Notes: a model not told the origin generated them from the letters alone. Shown: positions 15,915-24,303, counted from the stretch's first letter. The stretch is DNA of 64,000 nt from Adlercreutzia sp. ZJ473 (GCF_013185065.1 NZ_JAAVTO010000001.1:1-64000); one strand, 5' to 3'. Program-made: numbers and translations.

Positions 15915-16379
15915 ACGAGCTGCGTCTGGAGGGGCAGTGACGTCGTTTATGCTGAATCGCGTGAACCATGCCCGGCTTCTCCTTTTCTTGGCAACGGCGT
16001 AGGGGGTTGCCTCGTTCGCTCTGAAGCGGCTCGCGTTGGCAAGATACGTCCAGCCGACCTCGTTGCCGTCCGAGTCGATCAGGACATAGAGGTTCGGGTC
16101 CGGGGTTCTCTCGACGCGCCCGGAAGCGCGGGCCCCGCTTTCGTCCTGGGCCTGCCATGACAGCTCGCCCTGATCCTCCTGGCCTTCTGCGAAGCTCAGG
16201 AATCTCCCGCTGTTTTGCCCGGGCTCCAGATACGTGCCTCTGAGCTCGAAGCCTTCGGCGGCTCCTTGGCGCATGTCCTCCAGCTCGGCAGCGGCCCCGA
16301 TCGAGAACACGGAAAGCGCGACTACTGCCAGAAGGCCCAATCCTGCAGCTACGTAACAGCCCGAACGCTTGAAGCTCAT
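15852..16379 (-). CDS. Hypothetical exported or membrane-anchored protein
   Basis: A 175-residue protein starting MSFKRSGCYVAAGLGLLAVV, a hydrophobic signal or anchor segment, followed by a soluble domain rich in polar residues (GTYLEPGQNSGRF, ELSWQAQDESG, DPNLYVLIDSDGNEVGW). No family recognised. GAGGGGG lies upstream of ATG 16379. Its 3' end overlaps arsR tail to tail by 63 bp, so one of the two termini may be less constrained than it appears. Confidence 0.55.
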   Translation of the reverse strand: MSFKRSGCYVAAGLGLLAVVALSVFSIGAAAELEDMRQGAAEGFELRGTYLEPGQNSGRFLSFAEGQEDQGELSWQAQDESGARASGRVERTPDPNLYVLIDSDGNEVGWTYLANASRFRANEATPYAVAKKRRSRAWFTRFSINDVTAPPDAARLAHAETLQALNALLHGAVAD

Positions 16380-16524
16380 AGCGAACACCCCCTCGGGATG
16401 GAGCGGATCGGCTTCGCGCAAAGCGCAACCTCATTGTGCTCTGTTTTGCGCAGGAAGCAATCCAGGCAGGCATGTTCCGCACAAAGCACAACCGGGGGAC
16501 GGAGGTCCTCCATGGAAGTTGAGC

Positions 16525-16725
16525 ATGAAACCGACCCAGTTGACCGACCCAGTGCCGACCCAGTTGACCGATCCAGTTGCAAGGCTGTGTGTCGTCCTGA
16601 CGGGCGGGCCTCTCAGCATAAGCAAGGCGATGGGGCTTCTCGGTCTTTCGCAGAAGCGCAATTTCCGAGAAAGGCATCTGAACCCGGCGCTTGAGTTGAA
16701 TTGCATCGAGCGAACGATGCATGTC
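16525..16725 (+). pseudogene. Remnant of a Fic/AlbA_2-type C-terminal winged helix, with tandem duplication
   Basis: Forward frame reads PTQLTDPVPTQLTDPVARLC, then ISKAMGLLGLSQKRNFRERH and LNPALELNCIERTM. This matches the common C-terminal ending of Fic and AlbA_2 proteins (TDPVxxLL..., LGLxxRxxFRxxYLxPALExGxIExT). The QLTDPV segment is duplicated (GACCCAGTTGACCGA occurs twice at about 16528-16575), there is no start or ribosome site, and the frame is lost before the usual PDKPxSxxQKY end. It is a decayed fragment. The remainder of 16380-16831 holds nothing else I recognise. Confidence 0.6.
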
Positions 16726-16831
16726 CGATTACGGCTACCTTTTGAACGCGCACGGCATATACTCTTACGTGAGACATGAAGGAGCCGGATCCATGGTCGT
16801 AGGCACATAAGAACGCGAGCGAAGGAGAACC

Positions 16832-17365
16832 ATGTACTGCTGCAGCGAATACGACTCACCCATGGGGAAGCTCACCATCGCGAGCGACGGCGTGGCCGTG
16901 TGCGGGCTCTGGCTTGAGGGGCAGAAGTACCATGGAGCCACCGTGTCCGAAGAGATGGTGCGAAGCGACGAGGCCGGCGGGCTCGCCGAGCTGCGCGCAT
17001 GGCTCGACGCCTACTTCGCCGGCGAGCGACCCGACCCTGCGAGCGTGCCCTTGGCACCCATCGGGAGCGAGTTCCGGCAAGCGGTCTGGCAGAAGCTGCT
17101 CGAGATTCCCTACGGCGAGCTGACCACCTACGGCGCCATCGCGCAGGCCCTCAAGGAGGAGCGCGGGAAGGCCTCGGCGCTCGCGGTGGGAGGAGCCGTG
17201 GGGCACAATCCCATCTCCATCATCATCCCGTGCCACCGCGTGGTGGGCGCAGACGGGAGCCTCACTGGCTACGCGGGAGGCCTCGCGCGCAAGACGTGGC
17301 TGCTCGAGCATGAGGGCGTCGACATGGGGAACCTCTATGCGCCCAAGAAGGGCACGGCGCTGTAG
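16832..17365 (+). CDS. ogt: Methylated-DNA--protein-cysteine S-methyltransferase
   Basis: Suicide DNA-repair protein that moves alkyl groups from O6-alkylguanine to its own cysteine. The active-site motif IIIPCHRVVG is at about 127-136, preceded by the helix-turn-helix region YGELTTYGAIAQAL and followed by LTGYAGGLARKTWLLEHEG. The 177-residue length matches Ogt/MGMT. AAGGAG lies 6 bases before ATG 16832. It stands alone between two decayed loci. Confidence 0.95.
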   Translation: MYCCSEYDSPMGKLTIASDGVAVCGLWLEGQKYHGATVSEEMVRSDEAGGLAELRAWLDAYFAGERPDPASVPLAPIGSEFRQAVWQKLLEIPYGELTTYGAIAQALKEERGKASALAVGGAVGHNPISIIIPCHRVVGADGSLTGYAGGLARKTWLLEHEGVDMGNLYAPKKGTAL

Positions 17366-17617
17366 GGACCGCATCGCTGACAGTGGTACAGGGCTCTGCG
17401 CCAGACGGAGAGGGGGCTTGCGCGGTCGGGGGTCGCACGGGCGGTGGGCTTTCGGCGTCAAGGAGGGCGCTGGCGTTTGCCTGGCGAAACGGAGAATCGG
17501 ACCCGCAAGAGGCGGGGCGGTTCATTCGTCAGCCGAGCCGCAGCGGGTCGACCAGGCCCTTCTCTCTATAGATGGAATCGCGCAATGATGTTCCAAAAAG
17601 CGCACAGAAACTGCCAT
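17366..17617. other. Intergenic region between ogt and the AbiE operator
   Basis: No supported gene. On the minus strand a short frame from an ATG at 17615 (31 codons) starts directly at the outer edge of the palindrome, with GAGGTG of the palindrome placed as a ribosome site. A second reverse frame ends IYREKGLVDPLRLG at a TGA near 17530 and may be a gene remnant. Neither is convincing. Confidence 0.35.
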
Positions 17618-17662
17618 ATTTTCACCTCAAAGTTGCGTATAATGCAACTTTGAGGTGAAAAT
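17618..17662. promoter_or_regulatory. Perfect 19-bp inverted repeat framing TATAAT: AbiE operator/promoter
   Basis: Two 19-bp arms (17618-17636 and 17644-17662) are exact reverse complements around the 7-bp centre GTATAAT. The centre carries a consensus -10 hexamer and the right arm carries GAGGTG, 6 bases before the antitoxin GTG. AbiEi-type antitoxins are known to repress their own operon by binding inverted repeats at the promoter. Bound antitoxin would therefore cover both -10 and ribosome site. Confidence 0.85.
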
Positions 17663-17664
17663 AA

Positions 17665-18267
17665 GTGCTCATGACAACAAAAATGCTCCAAGAAAAACTG
17701 TCCTCCTACGGAGCGCCGAAGAACAAGATTGCCCGCATGGCGAGGAATGGCGAACTCACGCGCATCGTGAAGGGCCTTTACGAAACCGACGCCTCGACGC
17801 CGCCCGAATACCTGGCGGCGAGCATCTACGGTCCGTCGTACATCTCCTTCGAATACGCGCTCGCCCGTCGCGGCATGATTCCCGAAGCCGTGCCCGTCGT
17901 GACGAGCGCCACCTTCGAAAAGGGCAAGGCCAAGCGCTACGACACTCCCTTCGGCACCTTCACCTTCCACGACGTGCCCTCGCGCGCCTTCCCCTGGGGG
18001 GTCGAAGTGGTCGTGGAGGGCGACTACGCCTATCGCATCGCGAGTCCCGAGAAGGCCCTGTGCGACACGCTTTGGCTTCGCTCTCCCGTTGCCAACTACC
18101 GCGAGCTCGAGGCCCTCCTCTTCGACGACCTCCGCCTCGAGCCCTCAGAGCTTCGCGACTTGGACTCCCGGGCCATAGCCGATCTTGTCGGGCGATACCG
18201 CAGCACGAACATTGGCAAGCTGGCCAAGTACTTGGAAAGGAAGGCCCGTTATGAACTCCGCTCTTGA
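17665..18267 (+). CDS. abiEi: AbiEi-family antitoxin
   Basis: DNA-binding antitoxin and autorepressor of a type IV toxin-antitoxin (AbiE) system. The N-terminal winged helix is visible (MLQEKLSSYGAPKNKIARM, ELTRIVKGLYETD), followed by the AbiEi core: YLAASIYGPSYISFEYALAR, RYDTPFGTFTFHDV and ASPEKALCDTLW. The 200-residue length is typical. GTG 17665 is 6 bases after GAGGTG; ATG 17671 is an alternative. Its last codons overlap the original toxin start at 18251. The gene appears intact. Confidence 0.87.
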   Translation: MLMTTKMLQEKLSSYGAPKNKIARMARNGELTRIVKGLYETDASTPPEYLAASIYGPSYISFEYALARRGMIPEAVPVVTSATFEKGKAKRYDTPFGTFTFHDVPSRAFPWGVEVVVEGDYAYRIASPEKALCDTLWLRSPVANYRELEALLFDDLRLEPSELRDLDSRAIADLVGRYRSTNIGKLAKYLERKARYELRS

Positions 18268-18825
18268 GTGAAGGCAGGCTCCGACATGCAGTCGGCGTTT
18301 CTCAAGGGGAACACGCGCGAGCATCTGCTCCTTTTCTACCCCCAGGAGAGTTTTTCGGCGGGCGTTCCACGAGACGAGAAGATAAAGATCAAGTTCGAGG
18401 TGGACGTGAACCCACCGGCGCTCGCGACCTTCGAGCGGCGCTACCGGCTGCTGCCCGCGCCCTATGAGGTGAACCTGTACGACCGGCCGTCCCTGTTCGC
18501 CGGCAAGATCCACGCGGTCTTGTGCCGTGGCTGGAAGAACCGCGTCAAGGGCCGCGACCTTTATGATTACCTCTTCTATCTCGCGCGCGGCGCGAAGGTG
18601 AACCTGCCGCACCTCCAGGAGCGCCTTGCGCAGACGGGCCATTGGGACTCCCGGGAAAAGCTCACCGTGGAACGCTTGCGCCAGCTGCTGGCCGACCGTT
18701 TCGACGGCATCGACTACAAGGCAGCCGCCCGCGATGTGGAGCCGTTCTTGTCCGACGGGTCTTCGCTGGTCCTTTGGTCCCCAGAGCTGTTCAAACAGGC
18801 AACCGAGCAGCTTGAGGCGATTTAG
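18251..18825 (+). pseudogene. abiEii: AbiEii-type nucleotidyltransferase toxin with the catalytic N-terminus deleted
   Basis: AbiEii toxins normally begin about MNxALE and run about 280-300 residues, with a GG(S/T)...DxD nucleotidyltransferase site in the first 100. Here ATG 18251 encodes MNSALE and then stops (TGA 18269-18271). In a different frame from about 18268, the C-terminal part continues for 185 codons: SAFLKGNTREHLLLF, KIKFEVDVNPPA, SLFAGKIHAVLCR and KGRDLYDYLFYLARG. The segment carrying the GG and DxD motifs is gone and the junction is out of frame. A GTG at 18268 could still start the remnant, but it would lack catalysis. Confidence 0.8.
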
Positions 18826-19053
18826 GCGGCTGCGGACGCAAGCTGTGGCAAGGTGGCAAGCGACGGCAGGAGCTCTCGCAAACGCAGAAGAAGACATCGG
18901 AAGCGTCATGATTGAGCGGATGGCGTATGCGCCTGCCGAGTCGGTTTTCCTTTGCGCGCGCGGCGCCCGCTCGCCACAGGCGGGCGCGAAAGCGCTAGAA
19001 TAGTGCGTCACCCCCTGAACCAGATCACGAGACGAACGCGAAGGAAGACGCCC

Positions 19054-21468
19054 ATGCCCCTCGACCTCGACACCCTCAACGCCCCGCAGCGCGAGGCGGT
19101 GCTCACCACGGAAGGCCCGCTGCTCGTGCTGGCGGGCGCCGGCTCCGGCAAGACGCGCGTGCTCACGTTCCGCATCGCGCGCCTCATCGAGCAGGGCGTC
19201 TACCCGTGGCAGATCCTGGCCATCACGTTCACCAACAAGGCCGCCGCCGAGATGCGCGAGCGTCTCGGCGCGCTCGTGGGCCCGAGCGCGCGTGGCATGT
19301 GGGTGTCCACCTTCCACAGCATGTGCGTGCGCATCCTGCGCGCCGACGCCGAGCGGATCGGATTCACCAAGGGCTTCACCATCTACGACACCGACGACCT
19401 GAAGCGCCTGTACAAGGAGATCATGGCCGAGCTCGACGTCGACCCGAAGCGCTTCCCCGTCAACGCGCTCATGAACCGCATCTCCCAGGCGAAAAACGAG
19501 CTCATCGTGCCCGGAGACTTCGAGAAGCAGGCCCTCGACCCGGTGGGGAAGGTGGCCGCGCGCGTGTACGCCCGTCTGCAGGAGCGCCTGCGCGCCGCGA
19601 ACGCGTTCGACTTCGACGACCTGCTGCTCTACGCGTACCTGCTGCTGAAGAACCACCCCGACGTGCTCGACGCCTACCAGCAGCGCTTCCGCTACATCAT
19701 GGTGGACGAGTACCAGGACACCAACCACGCGCAGTACGAGATCACCATGCTGCTGGCCGCCGCGCACCAGAACATCATGGTGGTCGGCGACGACGACCAG
19801 TCCATCTACAGCTGGCGCGGGGCCGACCTGCGCAACATCCTCGAGTTCGAGAGCGACTTCCCCGAAGCGCACGTGGTGAAGCTCGAGCAGAACTACCGCA
19901 GCGTGGGCAACATCCTCGCCGCGGCGAACGCGGTCATCGCGAACAACCAGCACCGCAAGCAGAAGCGCCTGTTCACGGCCGCGGAGGACGGCGACAAGAT
20001 CAACGTGTACATGGCCACCGACGAGCGTGACGAGGGCCGCTGGATCGCCGGCGAGATCGAGAAGCGCCGCGGCGAGGGCATGGGCTACGACGACATGGCC
20101 GTGTTCTACCGCACGAACGCCCAGTCGCGCATGCTCGAGGACATGCTGCTGCGCGCGGGCGTGCCCTACCGCATCGTGGGCGGCACGCGGTTCTTCGACC
20201 GCGCGGAGATCCGCGACGTCATGGCCTACCTCACGCTGGTGATCAACCCCGCCGACGACATCGCCGCCAAGCGCGTGATCAACGTGCCCAAGCGCGGCAT
20301 CGGGCGCACGACCGTCGAGCGCATCGAGCAGTTCGCGCGCGAGATGGGCATGCCGTTTCTGGAGGCGTCCGAGCTCCTGCTCGCCGACCCGGAGGTGCGC
20401 GCGTCCACGCGCAAGTCGGTGGGCGAGTTCGTGCAGCTCATCAAGACGGCGCGCACGTACTCGGGCGAGCTGCGCCGCGTGATCGAGATGATCGTCGACC
20501 AGGCGGGGCTCGTCAGCGCGCTCGAGGCCGAGGGCACCGACGAGGCGCGCGGGCGCGTGGAGAACATCCAGGAGTTCATGGGCGTGGTGGACGAGTTCGC
20601 CGAGACGCACGATGCCGACGACGCGGACTACGCGGCGCCCACGGCGGGCGCGGGCATGCTGGGGGACGCGCTGACGGGCGCGGATGCGGGCCCCGCCGCC
20701 GCCCCCGACCCCGACGCCGAGCCGGTGCGCGTGCTGCGCGGCGACTCGCTCGCCGACTTCATCGAGTGGGTGCGCCTGCGCACGGACCTCGACACCGTCA
20801 CCGAGGACGGGCACGCCGTCACGCTCATGACGGTGCACTCGTCGAAGGGTCTCGAGTTCGACTGCGTGTTCGTGGCCGGCATGGAGGAGACGCTGTTCCC
20901 GCACATGAACTCGGTGGGCGACGCGGCCTCGGTGGAGGAGGAGCGCCGCCTGGCGTACGTGGCCATCACGCGCGCCCGCAAGAAGCTCTTCCTCACGTGC
21001 GCCCAGCAGCGCCAGATCTTCGGCCAGACCTCGGCGAACCCCACGTCGCGCTTCGTCTCCGAGATCCCCTCCGAGCTGCGCCGCACGTCCGGCGTGGGCT
21101 CGGCGGGCTTCTCCGGCACGGGCTGGGAGAAGCGCGGGAGCCGCCGCGGCATCGCGGGATCGGGCGCGGAGGCGGGCGAGGGGCGCGTGTTCGGGCGCTC
21201 GAGCGCGTCGGGCTCGGCGGGCCGCGCCGACCGGTCGCGCGCAGGCCGCTCGGGCCACGGCAGCTTCTCATCGGGCGCGGGCTCGGCGGCCTCGAGGAAG
21301 TCGGGAGCTGCGGCAACGTTCGCCGTGGGAGACGCCGTTGACCATAAAACGTTCGGTCGCGGCAAGGTGACCAGGGTCGACGGTGATACACTGCACGTCA
21401 AGTTCGCCAAGACCGGCCAGACCAAGAAGCTTCTCAAGGACTACGCGCCCATCGTGAAGATCGGCTAG
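19054..21468 (+). CDS. pcrA: ATP-dependent DNA helicase, UvrD/PcrA (SF1A)
   Basis: 3'-5' helicase for nucleotide excision repair, replication-conflict resolution and transcription-coupled repair. Motifs: Q-motif LNAPQREAV near residue 8-16, Walker A AGAGSGKT at 27-34, FTNKAAAEM, motif II VDEYQDTN, motif III VGDDDQSIYSWRGA, QNYRS, MTVHSSKGLEFDCVFV and VAITRARK. The C-terminus ends in a Gly/Ser/Arg-rich linker and a Tudor-like RNA polymerase-binding domain (VGDAVDHKTFGRGKVTRV). An Ala/Asp/Pro-rich insertion lies before GDSLADFIEWV. ATG 19054 follows AAGGAAG. It is 804 residues, slightly above the usual 720-750. Confidence 0.96.
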   Translation: MPLDLDTLNAPQREAVLTTEGPLLVLAGAGSGKTRVLTFRIARLIEQGVYPWQILAITFTNKAAAEMRERLGALVGPSARGMWVSTFHSMCVRILRADAERIGFTKGFTIYDTDDLKRLYKEIMAELDVDPKRFPVNALMNRISQAKNELIVPGDFEKQALDPVGKVAARVYARLQERLRAANAFDFDDLLLYAYLLLKNHPDVLDAYQQRFRYIMVDEYQDTNHAQYEITMLLAAAHQNIMVVGDDDQSIYSWRGADLRNILEFESDFPEAHVVKLEQNYRSVGNILAAANAVIANNQHRKQKRLFTAAEDGDKINVYMATDERDEGRWIAGEIEKRRGEGMGYDDMAVFYRTNAQSRMLEDMLLRAGVPYRIVGGTRFFDRAEIRDVMAYLTLVINPADDIAAKRVINVPKRGIGRTTVERIEQFAREMGMPFLEASELLLADPEVRASTRKSVGEFVQLIKTARTYSGELRRVIEMIVDQAGLVSALEAEGTDEARGRVENIQEFMGVVDEFAETHDADDADYAAPTAGAGMLGDALTGADAGPAAAPDPDAEPVRVLRGDSLADFIEWVRLRTDLDTVTEDGHAVTLMTVHSSKGLEFDCVFVAGMEETLFPHMNSVGDAASVEEERRLAYVAITRARKKLFLTCAQQRQIFGQTSANPTSRFVSEIPSELRRTSGVGSAGFSGTGWEKRGSRRGIAGSGAEAGEGRVFGRSSASGSAGRADRSRAGRSGHGSFSSGAGSAASRKSGAAATFAVGDAVDHKTFGRGKVTRVDGDTLHVKFAKTGQTKKLLKDYAPIVKIG

Positions 21469-21519
21469 CCTCGCCGGCTGCGAGCTCGAGAACGACTAGA
21501 TTCAACAAGGAGCACTGCA

Positions 21520-22878
21520 TTGTCATCACCGGTTATCGTGGTTGGACACCGCAACCCTGACAACGACTCGATCTGCGCCGCTGTCGGCTACGCGTACCTG
21601 AAGAACGAGCTCGCCCGGCGCGAGGGGCGCGCCGACGAGGTCACCTACCTGCCCGCCCGACTGGGCCCTCTGCCGCCTGAGAGCGAGTGGGTGCTCGAGG
21701 CCAACGGCATCCCGGCCCCCCGCATCATCCCGCACGTGCACGCGCGCATCGCCGACGTCATGACCACCGACCTCGTGACCATCAACCATGACGCCACGGT
21801 GCTCGAGGCGGGCCGCCTGCTGCGCCAGAACAACATCCGCTCGCTCGTGGTCACCAACGACGACGGCACCTTCCGCGGCCTCATCGCCACGCGCGCCATC
21901 GCGAACCGCTACATCTCGGCCACCGACCTGCTCGACGAGGGCGAGACGAACTCCATGGCCGTGGCGGCCTCGCTCATCGAGTCGCTCGGGCAGCGCGTGA
22001 GGGAGCTCACCGAGGAGAACGTGCTCGTGCTCGACGCGGAGGGCCTGCTCAAGGACGCCGTCGAGGACCTCATCTCCAGCGAGCTCCGCGAAGGCGTGGT
22101 CATCGACGACGACGGCTTCTGCATCGGCATCGTCACGCGCTCCGACATCGCCACGGGCCCGCGGCGCAAGGTCGTGCTCGTCGACCACAACGAGACGCGC
22201 CAGGCCGCGCCCGGCATCGAGGAGGCCGACGTGGTGGAGATCATCGACCACCATCGCATCGCCGACGTGATGACCTCGAACCCCATCCAGTTCTTGAACC
22301 TGCCGGTGGGCTCCACGGCCACCATCGTCACCATGGAGTTCCGCAAGCACGGCGTGGAGATCCCGCGCAACATCGCGGCGGTGCTGCTGTCGGCCATCAT
22401 GACCGACACGGTGATCCTCAAGTCACCCACGGCCACGCAGGTCGACAGCGACCAGGTGGCGTATCTGGCCGAGATCATCGGCACCGATCCCACCGAGTTC
22501 GGCCTGCAGGTGTTCCGCACGCGCGGCGGCGAGGACGACATGCCGGTGAAGGATCTTGTTGAAGCTGACTCCAAGGAATTCCTGCTCGGCGACAAGACGG
22601 TGCTCATCGCGCAGCATGAGACGGTCGACCTGGCCGCCGTCATGAGCCGCGAGCAGGAGATCCGCGAGCACATGCGCTCCCTTCTGGAGGCGAACGGCTA
22701 CGAGTTCGTGCTGCTCATGGTGACCGACATCGTGGCCGAGGGCAGCCAGTTCATCTGCGAGGGCAACCGCCGCGTGGTGAACCGCGTGTTCGGCATCGAG
22801 TGCACGGGCGAGGGCGGCACCTGGATGCCCGGCATCCTCTCGCGCAAGAAGCAGGTTGCCGCGAAGATCCTCGGGTAG
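21520..22878 (+). CDS. Manganese-dependent inorganic pyrophosphatase with CBS domains
   Basis: Family II (DHH) pyrophosphatase that hydrolyses PPi to phosphate, with a regulatory CBS insert. The N-terminal DHH motif VVGHRNPDNDSICAAVGYAY is followed by a CBS pair (about 68-230: VMTTDLVTINHDATVLEAGR and LIATRAIANRYI). Then come the second metal motif VVLVDHNE, IIDHHRI, and the DHHA2 domain near the C-terminus. Such enzymes are inhibited by AMP and ADP and activated by diadenosine polyphosphates through the CBS domains. TTG 21520 is the start, with AAGGAG 7 bases before. It lies between pcrA and a peptidase gene, 12 bp from the latter. Confidence 0.92.
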   Translation: MSSPVIVVGHRNPDNDSICAAVGYAYLKNELARREGRADEVTYLPARLGPLPPESEWVLEANGIPAPRIIPHVHARIADVMTTDLVTINHDATVLEAGRLLRQNNIRSLVVTNDDGTFRGLIATRAIANRYISATDLLDEGETNSMAVAASLIESLGQRVRELTEENVLVLDAEGLLKDAVEDLISSELREGVVIDDDGFCIGIVTRSDIATGPRRKVVLVDHNETRQAAPGIEEADVVEIIDHHRIADVMTSNPIQFLNLPVGSTATIVTMEFRKHGVEIPRNIAAVLLSAIMTDTVILKSPTATQVDSDQVAYLAEIIGTDPTEFGLQVFRTRGGEDDMPVKDLVEADSKEFLLGDKTVLIAQHETVDLAAVMSREQEIREHMRSLLEANGYEFVLLMVTDIVAEGSQFICEGNRRVVNRVFGIECTGEGGTWMPGILSRKKQVAAKILG

Positions 22879-22890
22879 GGGAGCGCCGTC

Positions 22891-24117
22891 ATGAACCCCC
22901 AGCGGCTGCTCGACTCGTTCCTCGCCATGACCGCCGTCGAGAGCCCCTCGTGGCACGAGGCGGCGATGGCCGACTTCTGCACACGTGAGCTCGAGGGCAT
23001 GGGCTTCGCCGTGGCGCTCGACGACTCGGCGGAGGTGACGGGCTCGGAGGTCGGCAACCTCGTCGCCCATTTGCGCGGCACCGCGCCGGGGCACATCGCG
23101 TTCTCGGCCCACATGGACACGGTGGTGCCGTGCGCGGGCATCCGCCCGGTGATCGAGGCGCGCCCGGCGGCGGCGTGCGGCTGCGAGGACGCCGAAGGCG
23201 CCGAGGGGGAGGTCGAGGTCATCTGCTCGGCGGGGGAGACGATCCTCTCGGCTGACGACAAGGCCGGCATCGCGGCCATCTTCGAAGGCGTGCGCGCGAC
23301 GCTCGAGGCGGGCGCCCCGCGCCCCGATCTCACGGTGGTGCTCACCACCTGCGAGGAGCAGAGCCTGCTGGGCGCCTCCGCGCTCGCCCCCGACGTCTTC
23401 GCCCGCGCCGCCGCGATGGCGGATGAGCGAACGAATGTTTCACGTGAAACATTCGCAGAACCCGATCCCGTGCCGTGCTTCGTGCTCGACGCCGACGGGC
23501 GCCCGGGCTCCATCATCGTCGGCGCCCCCTTCCACTACACGCTGCGCGCCCGCTTCACGGGCCGCGCGGCGCACGCGGGCGTCGAGCCCGAGGCGGGGGC
23601 GAGCGCCATCCAAATGGCCGCGCATGCCGTGGCGAGCATGCCGCTCGGGCGCATCGACGAGCACACCACCGCCAACGTCGGCGTCGTCAGCGGCGGCGCG
23701 GCGGTGAACATCGTCCCCGAGAGCTGCTGCGTCGAGGGGGAGTGCCGCTCGCTTTTCGAGGACCGCGTGAACGCCCAGCGCGACGCCATGACGCGCGCGT
23801 GCGAGGAGGCGGCGGCCCGCTTCGGCGGCGCGGTTGAGGTGAGCTGGACGGTCGACTACCCGGGCATCCTCTTCAGCGAGGACGCGCCCATCGTGTCCAG
23901 CCTGGCCAGGGCTGCGAAGGCGGCGGGCCTCGAGCCGCGGCTCGCCCTGTCGGGCGGCGGCGCCGACGCCAACGTGCTCTCGACCAAGGGGGCCTGCGCC
24001 ATCACGCTCGGCATCGGCATGACGAACTTCCACACCTGCGACGAGCACATCGCCGTGCGCGACCTTGAGGGGTCCGCCCGCTACGTCGAGGCCATAATCG
24101 CCGAGTACGCCCGCTAA
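22891..24117 (+). CDS. M20-family metallopeptidase (peptidase T-like)
   Basis: Zinc-dependent exopeptidase or amidohydrolase of the M20 clan, cytoplasmic. Motifs: FSAHMDTVVP (metal His and catalytic Asp), LSADDKAGIAAI, VLTTCEEQSLLG (catalytic Glu), the dimerisation lid TGRAAHAGVEPEAGASAI and the terminal GMTNFHTCDEHI. The 408-residue length fits. Compared with typical peptidase T-like proteins there is an extra acidic loop (CGCEDAEGAEGEVEV). Codons 182-187 (NVSRET) are spelled so that the DNA forms a consensus parS site. It starts 12 bp after the pyrophosphatase gene and is probably co-transcribed. Confidence 0.9.
   Translation: MNPQRLLDSFLAMTAVESPSWHEAAMADFCTRELEGMGFAVALDDSAEVTGSEVGNLVAHLRGTAPGHIAFSAHMDTVVPCAGIRPVIEARPAAACGCEDAEGAEGEVEVICSAGETILSADDKAGIAAIFEGVRATLEAGAPRPDLTVVLTTCEEQSLLGASALAPDVFARAAAMADERTNVSRETFAEPDPVPCFVLDADGRPGSIIVGAPFHYTLRARFTGRAAHAGVEPEAGASAIQMAAHAVASMPLGRIDEHTTANVGVVSGGAAVNIVPESCCVEGECRSLFEDRVNAQRDAMTRACEEAAARFGGAVEVSWTVDYPGILFSEDAPIVSSLARAAKAAGLEPRLALSGGGADANVLSTKGACAITLGIGMTNFHTCDEHIAVRDLEGSARYVEAIIAEYAR
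23432..23455. other. parS chromosome-partition site inside the M20 peptidase gene
   Basis: TGTTTCACGTGAAACA at 23436-23451 is an exact match to the consensus ParB-binding parS 16-mer, and flanking bases extend it to a perfect 24-bp palindrome. ParB loads at such sites and organises the origin region with ParA and SMC. Sites inside genes are known. This implies the window lies in the origin-proximal part of the chromosome. The sequence match is seen; ParB use is inferred. Confidence 0.9.
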
Positions 24118-24248
24118 CGCGCCTTTGCGCGCTCGCTAGCGCGCCGCCCGGCGTGGTAATTTTCTCGAAAAAAATTCGCTCGGCGGCCGCGCACCTCGTC
24201 ACAGGGCGCAAACTCTTCCTCTGACCTGCGCGTTTCCGCTCCCCGGGG

Positions 24249-24303
24249 TATGGATACTCCCGGGTGCGTGGCGTTTGACAAGCTGGCGAAAGGCGCATAA
24301 TAT
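24249..24303 (+). promoter_or_regulatory. rpsL (str) promoter with upstream shared motif
   Basis: TTGACA at 24275-24280 and TAATAT at 24298-24303 are 17 bp apart. Immediately upstream, TATGGATACTCCCGGGTGCG (from 24249) continues TGG and matches, in 20 of 23 positions, a segment in the rplB leader at about 47531. The transcript would have a leader of about 130 nt before rpsL. The remaining sequence back to 24118 shows no gene. Confidence 0.72.

Noticed and set aside
18145-21258. 1037-codon reverse ORF opposite pcrA
   Set aside because: Shadow of the UvrD/PcrA helicase, whose motifs are all present in the forward frame.
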